Assembly (NCBI RefSeq): GCF_900107105.1 | Contig: NZ_FNOT01000001.1 | Coordinates: 62,001-126,000, forward strand | DNA length: 64,000 nucleotides | Direction of reading: 5' to 3' | Origin: Geodermatophilus africanus | Lineage (GTDB): Bacteria > Actinomycetota > Actinomycetes > Mycobacteriales > Geodermatophilaceae | Part shown: positions 37,341-44,521 of the stretch, piece by piece | Layout: every line of letters starts with the position of its first letter | Position numbering within the stretch: position 1 is the first letter of the stretch | Translations under genes and position numbers: made by a program | Notes under the pieces: model-generated | What the model was told of the DNA's origin: nothing | Databases searched by the model: none | The model's input: only the letters and a program-made list of their open reading frames with translations

Positions 37341-37368
37341 CAGCTCCCCTCGTCAACCACCCTGATAC
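37341..37368 (-). promoter_or_regulatory. GTATC-N18-AGCTG element
   Basis: GTATC at 37368-37364 followed after 18 bases by AGCTG on the minus strand, about 150 bases upstream of the NTYDPAD-like gene. The second half matches CTCTG at only three positions. Confidence 0.35.
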
Positions 37369-37610
37369 CGCTCGCCCGTCATCGACCGGATCCCACGTCG
37401 GGCCGCACGGCTTGCCGATGCGCGACCCGGTGGAGATCGGGAAGGCAACCGCTTCGGGCGGCTCGCGGTCCGGATCCGGGGCCGGGGCCGGGGCGTCGTG
37501 CTGCCCGAGGCCGGCGAGGCGGGGAATCGGGAGGCCGAGCCGGCGTCGGCGCTCCAGCGATGCTCCCGAGTCGATCGCCCGCACCCACGGTCGAGCTGCC
37601 GTCGCCCGCC

Positions 37611-37651
37611 CGTGTCCCCTGCGGTCGAAGGGACACGGCCGCCCGGCCGTG
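37611..37651 (+). repeat. Overlapping, mutually exclusive inverted repeats
   Basis: CGTGTCCC/GGGACACG (37611-37618 and 37630-37637) shares bases with CACGGCCG/CGGCCGTG (37634-37641 and 37644-37651). Only one stem can form at a time. It lies about 90 bases upstream of a membrane protein gene. Confidence 0.5.
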
Positions 37652-37737
37652 GTCCGTCCCGCACCGGCCCGCATCAGCCGGACGTCCAGCGACCTCCTCC
37701 AGAGGTCCAGGAGCGCTACAGCACTGGGAGAGTCACC

Positions 37738-38151
37738 ATGAACGGTGTCCAGTGGCCGGGCAACGCCTACAACCCGGCAGGGACCGACCTGAGCGGGCCG
37801 ATCACGCAGCTGCTCAAGGACATGGAGCTGCTCGAGGAACGAGCCGGGCAGGACGACAAGGGGAACAAGCGCGAGATCAAGGCCACGCTCCTGGGCGGCA
37901 CTCCGCCCCAGCTGCAGGTCGTCTCGGCCGGTTCGCTCGCGATCTCCAAGGCCATGGCGGCCCTCATCGCGGCGCTCGGCGGGGGCGGAGGGGCGTTCGC
38001 GGCCATCAAGGGTTTCTTCCTGGAGAGTGACAGCTCGCTCCAGTCCACCTATGTCTGGTCGGCAGCGATCTGCGTGGCGACCTCCGCCCTCGTCCTCGCC
38101 GTCATCGTCGGCGCAGACGTGGCGGCACGCTCGCGCAGCGTGGCCGCTTAA
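37738..38151 (+). CDS. Two-TM hypothetical membrane protein, interrupted by in-frame TAA
   Basis: GGGAG precedes the ATG. The 137 residues contain a soluble N-terminus (ITQLLKDMELLEERAGQDD) and two hydrophobic helices (LAISKAMAALIAALGGGGGA and YVWSAAICVATSALVLAVIVG). The frame stops at TAA (38149-38151), a rare stop codon here, and then stays open in the same frame with coding character for 86 more codons. The family is not recognised. Confidence 0.65.
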   Translation: MNGVQWPGNAYNPAGTDLSGPITQLLKDMELLEERAGQDDKGNKREIKATLLGGTPPQLQVVSAGSLAISKAMAALIAALGGGGGAFAAIKGFFLESDSSLQSTYVWSAAICVATSALVLAVIVGADVAARSRSVAA

Positions 38152-38412
38152 TACGCGGCACGAGCCAACGTCGCCGCCGGACTGCTGAACAGCCTCCAGT
38201 TCGGTCGGCCGGCCCAGATACCGCCGACCTACTACGTCAAGAGGTGCAAGGCCGCGGGTCAGCCGCCGCCGAAGTGGCAGCCGGTCGAGGGGTTCGACCA
38301 GGACGACGAGACGCTGTTCGCAGTCGTCGGCGGCGAGAAGCTCACGGGCAGGGAGCTCGCCGAGTGGATCACCTACCGAGAACTGCTGCAGCGGCAGGCC
38401 GCGAGCGCCTGA
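38152..38412 (+). pseudogene. In-frame continuation after the TAA (C-terminal domain, 86 codons)
   Basis: Directly after the TAA and in the same frame, translation gives YAARANVAAGLLNSLQFG, then PPTYYVKRCKAAGQPPPKW, FDQDDETLFAVVGGEKLTG and ELAEWITYRELLQRQ before a TGA. Third positions are strongly GC-biased and the sequence joins smoothly to the preceding helix. No start codon with a ribosome site opens it. Either the TAA is a nonsense mutation or sequencing error, or it is read through. Confidence 0.6.
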
Positions 38413-38520
38413 CCGTCTCCGAGCAGTCGGGCGCCTGACCCTCCGCCGTCCCGCTGAGGGATGCGGCGGGCATGCGACCACGCCCGGACCCCAGCACCGG
38501 ACGGCGATGCGGCCTGCGCG

Positions 38521-40668
38521 TCAGGAAGCCGAGGCGGCCTCGTGTCCGGCCGCCGTCCGCAGCTCGTCCGTCAGCAACGCGACCAGCGCCTCGAGTTGCA
38601 CGTCGGCGGACGAGGCGACCTCCTCGTCGGACCCGTCCAGCGCCCGGGCGGCGAGCCCGGCCTTGCTGCCGATCAGCTCGGCGATCCGGGCGTCGATGGT
38701 CTGGGCCGCGATGATGCGCCACGCCGTGACCGGCTCGGTCTGCCCGATGCGGTGGCTGCGGTCGATGGCCTGGGTCTGCTCGGCGTCGGTCCAGGACAGC
38801 TCGGCCAGCACGACGTTCGAGGCGACCTGCAGGTTCAGTCCGACGCCGGCCGCGGTCAGCGAGCACACCACGACGGCGACGTCCGGATCGCCCACGAAGG
38901 CGTCGACGTTCGCCTGCCGCGCCGCGGGGGTCTGGTCGCCGCGGATCGACGTGAAGCGCACCCCCTGCCGGGCGAAGGTCTCCTCGGCGGCGTCCATCGC
39001 GTCGACGTGCCTGGCGAAGAAGACGACCTTGCCGGCGCTGCGGGCCAGCTGCGCGGCGTAGTCCGCGGCCAGCCCGGCCTTCGCGACGCCGATGCGCCGC
39101 AGCATGCTGAACACGTTCTCGCCGGACTGCCCGGTCGTCGCGTCCTTGAGCTCGGACCGGGCCACCCGGCGGACGAGGTCGGTGTCGACACCGCTGCCGA
39201 CGCCCTCGACGACGGCGGACCGGTTGGCGAGCGCGGTCTCGTACCGCGCCCTCATCCGGCGGGCGAGGTCCCGCTCGGCCGCCCGGATCGACCGGCCGAC
39301 CGCTCCGTCCAGCTCGACGGGGAGGTCGGCGATGCGGCGGGCGGGGATGTCGGCGGCCACGTCGACCTTGCGGCGGCGCACGATGCCGAGGTCGATCACG
39401 CACTGCCGCGCCGCGGCGGAGAAGCCCCGGTCGGCGGGCGTCAGGCCGGTGTCCTCGAGTGCGTCCATCAGCTCGTCGAGGGGCTTGCTCTCGTCGATCC
39501 AGCCGAGGAACTGCCAGATCGTCAGGAAGTCCTCGATGTCGTTGATCAGCGGTGTGCCGGTCAGCGCCATCAGCAGCGGCCTCGGGGTGCGGGACCGGAG
39601 GCGGTCGGACAGCGCGAGGACGTGCTGCGAGCGCTGCGACGTCTTGTTCTTGATGAAGTGCGCCTCGTCCACGACCATCCCGCGGAACCCGAAGTCGCCG
39701 AGCCAGCCCACGTGGCGGTCGAGCACCTCGTAGTTGACGACGACGACGTCGGCGAAGCCGTCTACCGTCTCGCCGTCGCCCTGCACCACGGTGGCCGGAC
39801 GGTGGGGCGTCCAACGCGCCGCCTCACGGGCCCAGTTGCGCTTGACGACGTTGGGCACGACGACGAGCAGCGGATAGGCGTCGGCCGCCTCCGCGGCGAG
39901 CAGTGCCTGGGCCGTCTTGCCCAGTCCCGGCTCGTCGGCGAGCAGGAAGGTCCGGTGGCCGGCCGCGGCCGCGGCGACCAGCTGGCCCTGGTGCGGCATC
40001 AGCTCCAGGCCCGCCGGGGTGAACCGTGCCGTCGGCGAAGGCAGCGCCGCGCACGCCGGGGCACCCCCACCGGCGCGCTCGAACGAGGCCAGCAGGGGGC
40101 CGAGCAGCTCCCAGCCGGCCAGGCGGCGCGGCCGGGGGGTGCGTTGGGGGGCCGCGGAGAAGTCGGGGGCGAGGAAGGGGTTGGCCAGCTGCCGGGAGAC
40201 CACCGACTGCGGTACGACCCGCCGCTCGGTGCCGGGTGGAGCGGTCGCCGGCTCCGCCGGCACGACCTCGTCGGGCGCCGGCTCGATGCCGAGGTCCCGC
40301 AGCAGCTCGCGCCTGCGCGACCGGGCCGCGTCGGAGACGACGGCGTCCTCGGCGAGCAGCGCCAGCAGCCCGGCGTCCCGGACGGCGGTCGTCGCGAGGA
40401 CGGTCGCGATGCCGTCCAGGCGCTTGAGCTGCTCGGCCCGGCGGGCGTCACTGCCGGCTGCCGCCAGGACGCGGGCGCGCTCCTCCCGCAGCAGCAGGGC
40501 GACGGCCTGGAACGTCGTCCGCACGGCGGGCGTCACGCGACCGCGTCGGGCGGCCGCCTCGACCTCACGGGCGGTCCGGGCGAGCACGGAGACGACGTCG
40601 CCCCGGTGGTGGACGCGCCGCTGGGCGGTGCGGCGAGCGCCCCGCTGGCGCTGGCCTGGTCGAGCCAC
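38521..40668 (-). CDS. SNF2-family DNA helicase/translocase
   Basis: The 715-residue Swi2/Snf2 ATPase has motif I LADEPGLGKTAQALL, Ia VVPNVVKRNW, II VVDEAHFIKN, III LTGTPLIND, and the C-terminal helicase half FFARHVDAMDAAEETF, SLTAAGVGLNL and RSHRIGQTEPVTAWRI. An N-terminal helical region of about 200 residues precedes it. Such proteins translocate on duplex DNA and remodel DNA-protein complexes; some sit in defence loci. GAGGAGGAG lies just before the chosen GTG at 40668; longer upstream frames lack similarity. Confidence 0.88.
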   Translation of the reverse strand: MARPGQRQRGARRTAQRRVHHRGDVVSVLARTAREVEAAARRGRVTPAVRTTFQAVALLLREERARVLAAAGSDARRAEQLKRLDGIATVLATTAVRDAGLLALLAEDAVVSDAARSRRRELLRDLGIEPAPDEVVPAEPATAPPGTERRVVPQSVVSRQLANPFLAPDFSAAPQRTPRPRRLAGWELLGPLLASFERAGGGAPACAALPSPTARFTPAGLELMPHQGQLVAAAAAGHRTFLLADEPGLGKTAQALLAAEAADAYPLLVVVPNVVKRNWAREAARWTPHRPATVVQGDGETVDGFADVVVVNYEVLDRHVGWLGDFGFRGMVVDEAHFIKNKTSQRSQHVLALSDRLRSRTPRPLLMALTGTPLINDIEDFLTIWQFLGWIDESKPLDELMDALEDTGLTPADRGFSAAARQCVIDLGIVRRRKVDVAADIPARRIADLPVELDGAVGRSIRAAERDLARRMRARYETALANRSAVVEGVGSGVDTDLVRRVARSELKDATTGQSGENVFSMLRRIGVAKAGLAADYAAQLARSAGKVVFFARHVDAMDAAEETFARQGVRFTSIRGDQTPAARQANVDAFVGDPDVAVVVCSLTAAGVGLNLQVASNVVLAELSWTDAEQTQAIDRSHRIGQTEPVTAWRIIAAQTIDARIAELIGSKAGLAARALDGSDEEVASSADVQLEALVALLTDELRTAAGHEAASAS

Positions 40669-41098
40669 GAACTCCTCCTCTGCGGTGCACGGCACGGGAG
40701 CCGCGGCAGCGTGCCCCACGGTCCCCGGACAGGACGAGCGACGTCCCGGGCGGACCTGGTGCTCCGGACGCCGAGCCGACCCGCCAGGATCGGCGTCGCG
40801 GCCCTCGGCGGCCCCTCGGGGGACCCGGAGCCGCCGGTGGTCGGCCGGTGACCACGGCACGGGCACGTCGTCGTGGGACGACCGGTCCGGTCCTCGTGGT
40901 CGTTGCGTCGACCAAGTCAACACCTACGGGCGCACATGATTCCCGCTCGTCGCCGGGACACGCCGCCGACCGGGTCCGCCACACCGGTGGTGGCGTGATC
41001 ACCGCCCCGTCGTCCCTGGAACCGGCGGGCCGTGTCCCCGAGGATGGGAGCACGCCGGCGGCGGGCCGGCCCCGGTCGTGGAGGGGACGGCGAGGGCG
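40669..41098. other. Divergent intergenic region
   Basis: It separates the SNF2 gene from the P450 gene. I see no gene or clear repeat. Confidence 0.45.
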
Positions 41099-42484
41099 AT
41101 GGTCGAACTGGTGCACAGTGCGGTCCGCTGGACCACCACCCACGGCGCGTTGCGACTGGCGATCCGGGCCCGCGCCCGCGCGGGCAACCCGGACGCCCAG
41201 GTCATGACCGACCCCGCCCTCCGCGCGGACCCGTACCCGCACTACGAGCGGCTGCGGACGGCGGCCCCCTTCGCCGACGGGGCCCTGGCACGCGTGAGCG
41301 TCCACCACGACGTGTGCACCGACGTGCTGCGCAGCGAGGACTTCGGGCAGATCGGCGCCCACCTGACCGACCGGCTGCCGGCTGCGTTCCGGCTGGCGCT
41401 GCGGCTGGCCGGCGACCGGCCGGGGGTGAGCCCCATCGAGCCGCCGTCGATGGTCGCCGTCGACCCGCCCGAGCACACCCGCTACCGGCGGCTGGTCAGC
41501 CGGGCGTTCAGTGCCCGGGCCGTCGCCGGGCTGCGCGAGCGCACCCGGCAGATCGCCGACGAGCTCCTCGACGACCTCGAACGCGAGGCCGCGGCGCACG
41601 ACGGGCAGGTGGACCTCGCCGCCCGCTACGCCAGCCTGCTGCCGGTCACGGTCATCTCCGAGATGCTGGGCGTCCCGGTGGCGATGCGCGAGCAGTTCCT
41701 CGCCTGGGGCGACCGCGCCGCGCCGGTCCTGGACCTGGGCCTGGACTGGGCCACCCACCGCGACGTCGAGCGCACCCTCGCCGAGCTCGACACCTGGTGG
41801 CGCGAGCACCTGCGGCGGCTGCGCCGGGACCCGGGCCCGGACCTGCTGTCGAGCCTGGCCACCACGGTCGACGACGACGGTGGCGGCCTCACCGAGACCG
41901 AGCTGCGGGCCACCGCCGCACTGGTCGTCGGCGCCGGGTTCGAGACCACCGTCAACCTCATCGGCAACGGCGCCGCCCTGCTGTTCGCCCACCCCGGCCA
42001 GCGCCGGCTGCTGGCCGAGGACCCGTCGCTGTGGCCGAACGCGGTCGACGAGGTCCTCCGCGTCGACCCACCCGTGCAGCGGACCGGACGCCGGGCCAGG
42101 CGGTCCACCACCGTCCACGGGGTCCCCGTCGCCGAGGGCGAGTGGCTGATCCTCCTGCTCGCCGCGGCCAACCGGGACCCGCGGGTGTTCTCCGACCCGC
42201 ACGTCTTCGACGTCACGCGTCCCAACGCGCGCGACCACGTCGCCTTCGCCGGCGGCATCCACTTCTGCCTCGGCGCCGCGCTCGCGCGGATGGAGGGCGA
42301 GGTGGCGCTGCAGGCGCTGTTCGAGCGTTTCCCCGACCTCGGTCCCGCGGGTCCCGGGCGCCGCCGCGGCACCGTCATCCTGCGCGGTCACGAGTCCCTC
42401 CCCGTCGTCCTCGGGTCCGCGGCCCGGCGCACGCCCGGCGCGGGCGGGCACGACCAGGAGCCGGTCGGGACGAGCCCCGCCTGA
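41099..42484 (+). CDS. Cytochrome P450
   Basis: The 461-residue monooxygenase has the I-helix VVGAGFETTVNL, the K-helix ExxR in DEVLRVDPP, the PERF-like region DPHVFDVTRPN and the haem-binding loop FAGGIHFCLGAALAR with cysteine ligand Cys390. It belongs to the soluble bacterial class needing ferredoxin and reductase partners; neither is adjacent. The ATG is preceded by GAGGG at short spacing; a GTG seven codons upstream is the alternative start. The substrate is unknown. Confidence 0.92.
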   Translation: MVELVHSAVRWTTTHGALRLAIRARARAGNPDAQVMTDPALRADPYPHYERLRTAAPFADGALARVSVHHDVCTDVLRSEDFGQIGAHLTDRLPAAFRLALRLAGDRPGVSPIEPPSMVAVDPPEHTRYRRLVSRAFSARAVAGLRERTRQIADELLDDLEREAAAHDGQVDLAARYASLLPVTVISEMLGVPVAMREQFLAWGDRAAPVLDLGLDWATHRDVERTLAELDTWWREHLRRLRRDPGPDLLSSLATTVDDDGGGLTETELRATAALVVGAGFETTVNLIGNGAALLFAHPGQRRLLAEDPSLWPNAVDEVLRVDPPVQRTGRRARRSTTVHGVPVAEGEWLILLLAAANRDPRVFSDPHVFDVTRPNARDHVAFAGGIHFCLGAALARMEGEVALQALFERFPDLGPAGPGRRRGTVILRGHESLPVVLGSAARRTPGAGGHDQEPVGTSPA

Positions 42485-42507
42485 CCCGGTCGGGTCGCGG
42501 CCGGGGC

Positions 42508-42535
42508 GTATCTTCCGGCGCCGGTCGGTGCTCTG
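42508..42535 (+). promoter_or_regulatory. GTATC-N18-CTCTG element
   Basis: GTATC at 42508-42512 and CTCTG at 42531-42535, about 100 bases upstream of the NTYDPAD small gene. Confidence 0.55.
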
Positions 42536-42636
42536 CTCGGGAGAGGGGCACGGGCAGCGCGCCCCGGCTGTGGAGGAGCGACCCCCATGACCACGACGGA
42601 TCGCGGCCGCCGCCCCTCACTGACGAGGTCCTCCCG

Positions 42637-42840
42637 GTGAACACCTACGACCCCGCGGACCTGACCGTCTACGTCCACCTGGCCGGACCGGCGCACGCCC
42701 GCTCGTCCCCCGCGAGCGTCGGGACGACGTGCACCCCGCTGCCGGCCCAGTACGCCAACCAGTCCCCGCGGACCCGGCTGCCGCGCCGCCCGGCCCGCAC
42801 CGGCAGCGGACAGGCCGCGGCGGCGCCGTCCGGCGCGTGA
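42637..42840 (+). CDS. NTYDPAD-family small protein (67 aa)
   Basis: A GTG start (GAGG eight bases before) encodes VNTYDPADLTVYVHLAGPA, a central single Cys (GTTCTPLPAQYANQSPRTRL) and an Arg/Ala-rich tail. It is the intact paralogue of the copy fused to the permease remnant at 37.2 kb, and both have a GTATC-type element upstream. I do not know the family; it is hydrophilic with no TM. Confidence 0.62.
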   Translation: MNTYDPADLTVYVHLAGPAHARSSPASVGTTCTPLPAQYANQSPRTRLPRRPARTGSGQAAAAPSGA

Positions 42841-42999
42841 GGGTGGGCCGTCACCGGGGCGGACCCGGCGGCCGGCGGTGCCCGCGCGCCGCTCGGCCGG
42901 GTCGCTCCGGGATACGTCCGTTCCCGGCGTCGGACCTCCCACCTCCTGGGCGCGGCTCGCCCTCGGTGACCCTGGCACGCGAGAGGACGCTCGAGCAGC

Positions 43000-43320
43000 G
43001 CAGGTGTCGACGTACCCCAGCCCCTTCACGCAGCCCTCCCGCTCCTCGCGGTCGAGTTCGCGTCCGGTGATGTCACAGGCGGCCCGGATGGGCTCATCCC
43101 GTACTGCCCGGAGTGGTGAGAGGTCCCAGATGCCGACCGTGCCGCCGTCGCCGGCGGCAGCCAGGGCCGGACGGTCCGGGGCCGACGCGACCGCGTCGAC
43201 CGAGACGGCTCGCACGTCCAGGGGCTCGCCGAGCTCCCGCGGGCGGTCCCGGCCGGTGAGGTCCCACAGCACGACGGCGCCCTCGGCGCCGGCGCTGGCG
43301 AGGTGCGGCCGGGGACACCG
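43000..43320 (-). pseudogene. C-terminal WD40-repeat remnant
   Basis: A minus frame reads PHLASAGAEGAVVLWDLTG, then LAAAGDGGTVGIWDLSPLR, ACDITGRELDREEREG and GLGYVDTC. This is the usual end of actinobacterial STAND/AfsR-type WD40 proteins, where the final blade is followed by a C-terminal helix and DTC. The upstream blades and the ATPase are absent, and no start or stop fits. It lies about 80 bases beyond the end of the cytochrome b5-like gene. Confidence 0.7.
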
Positions 43321-43400
43321 CCACGTCGTGCACGGCTCCACCGCCGGCGGTCGGGTGCCGACCCCGGCCTCCCGGTGGAACGGTCCCCGGAGGCCGGTCG

Positions 43401-44249
43401 TCAGCCCGCGCGCCGGGTGGTGTGCACTGACAGCGTCGCCGCGCCCGCGCACACGGGGACCGCCTGCGCGGCGAGCCGCCACAGGTCGCCCGTACCGAGG
43501 ACGGCGTCGCCCCAGATGTCGAAGCACCGGACGCCCCGGGTCAGCAGCGCCTTGGTGGCGCCGATCCGGCGGTCGAGGAGATCCAGCCGGCGCCGCGGCG
43601 AACAGCCCGGGAGCAGCCCCCCGCCGGGGCCGCCGGCGACCGTCCGGATCCGCAGCGCCGTCGCGCGCTGCTCCCGCAGCACCCGCTCGGCCAGCGGGGC
43701 CAGGACCTCCGCGGCGAACCGCGGCAGGTGCTCGTCGCCGAAGCGGGCCGCGGTGCGCTCGGCCTGCCGCGCGGAGGGGAGGTCGCCGTCCGCCGGGCAC
43801 GGGTCGGTGCACCCCGCGGAGATGCGGTCCAGCCGGAACGCGTTCTGCAGCGAGACCAGCCCGGAGAGCGCCCCGGCCCACGCGTCGTGCAGCCCCTGGG
43901 CACGGCCGAGGGCGGGGCGCACCAGCGGCCCGGCGTCGGTGGCCGCGAGCAGCTGCCGCAGCCCCGGCGTGTCGAGGAGAGCCCGGTCGGCGGCGGTCGT
44001 CGCGTCCAGGCCGGCGGAGGCCCGCAGCACCGTCTCGGCGGGGTGGCCCCGGACGAACGCGGTCACGTCGTGCACCCGGCCGTCGAGGGCGAGCCACCAG
44101 CCGTGCTCGTCGTCGTTGTGCTCGGCGAGCTCCGCCAGCCCGTGCCCCCGCTCGGCCCGGCCCCCGGGGAGGAGCGCGCCGACCGGGTGGCGGCCGGCCG
44201 CCGCGGGCGCGAGCCCCCGTGCCGCCGGCGGGGTGCGGAGCGGTCGCAT
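43401..44249 (-). CDS. Cytochrome b5-like domain protein, degenerate haem site
   Basis: Residues about 40-95 resemble a cytochrome b5-like domain: LAELAEHNDDEHGWWLALDGRVHDVTAFVRGHP then ASAGLDATTAADRAL. The first haem histidine (HP) is kept, but the second axial histidine expected about 20-25 residues later is not in place. A helical domain of about 180 residues follows with Cys residues (ISAGCTDPCPADG) and an unrecognised C-terminal part. GAGGAG precedes the ATG. A GTATC-N18-CTCTG element lies about 86 bases upstream. It faces away from the SLOG gene. Confidence 0.6.
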   Translation of the reverse strand: MRPLRTPPAARGLAPAAAGRHPVGALLPGGRAERGHGLAELAEHNDDEHGWWLALDGRVHDVTAFVRGHPAETVLRASAGLDATTAADRALLDTPGLRQLLAATDAGPLVRPALGRAQGLHDAWAGALSGLVSLQNAFRLDRISAGCTDPCPADGDLPSARQAERTAARFGDEHLPRFAAEVLAPLAERVLREQRATALRIRTVAGGPGGGLLPGCSPRRRLDLLDRRIGATKALLTRGVRCFDIWGDAVLGTGDLWRLAAQAVPVCAGAATLSVHTTRRAG

Positions 44250-44334
44250 CACGGCTCCTCATGGACGGTCGAGGCCGCGCGAGGGCGTGGGGTCCCGGCG
44301 GGCCGCTGGGCGGACGGGGTCGGTGCTCCTCCCC

Positions 44335-44362
44335 CAGAGGCGCCGGGTGCCGCCGCTGATAC
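44335..44362 (-). promoter_or_regulatory. GTATC-N18-CTCTG element
   Basis: GTATC at 44362-44358 and CTCTG at 44339-44335 on the minus strand, upstream of the cytochrome b5-like gene. Confidence 0.55.
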
Positions 44363-44445
44363 CGGCCGACCGCGGGGTACAGGCCGGGAGGCCGGCCGTC
44401 AGCTCCCGGTCGGCCGTCACGACGGCGGACGACGTCCCGCGGCCG

Positions 44446-44474
44446 GCGGTGACGCCGCGGTGACGGGGCGGTGA
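44446..44474 (+). promoter_or_regulatory. Triple GCGGTGA direct repeat, 11-bp period
   Basis: GCGGTGA starts at 44446, 44457 and 44468 with four-base spacers. It lies 48 bases upstream of the SLOG/TRAFs-binding gene. Heptamers at 11-bp period are the known binding pattern of SARP regulators, two of which are encoded at 49.8 and 50.7 kb. Confidence 0.6.
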
Positions 44475-44521
44475 TGCAGCGGCGTGTCTCATCGCGGTGC
44501 CGCCTCCGGAGGGAGCGCCCC

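Larger units (their letters stand above)
37191..37737. other. Divergent intergenic region
   Basis: It contains a leftward bipartite element and, near its right end, overlapping inverted repeats at 37611-37651. No gene is supported. Confidence 0.45.

Noticed and set aside
42841..44520. Long minus-strand frame joining the WD40 fragment to upstream sequence
   Set aside because: Only about 43000-43320 has protein-like character; the rest is shadow of the cytochrome b5-like gene in another frame.
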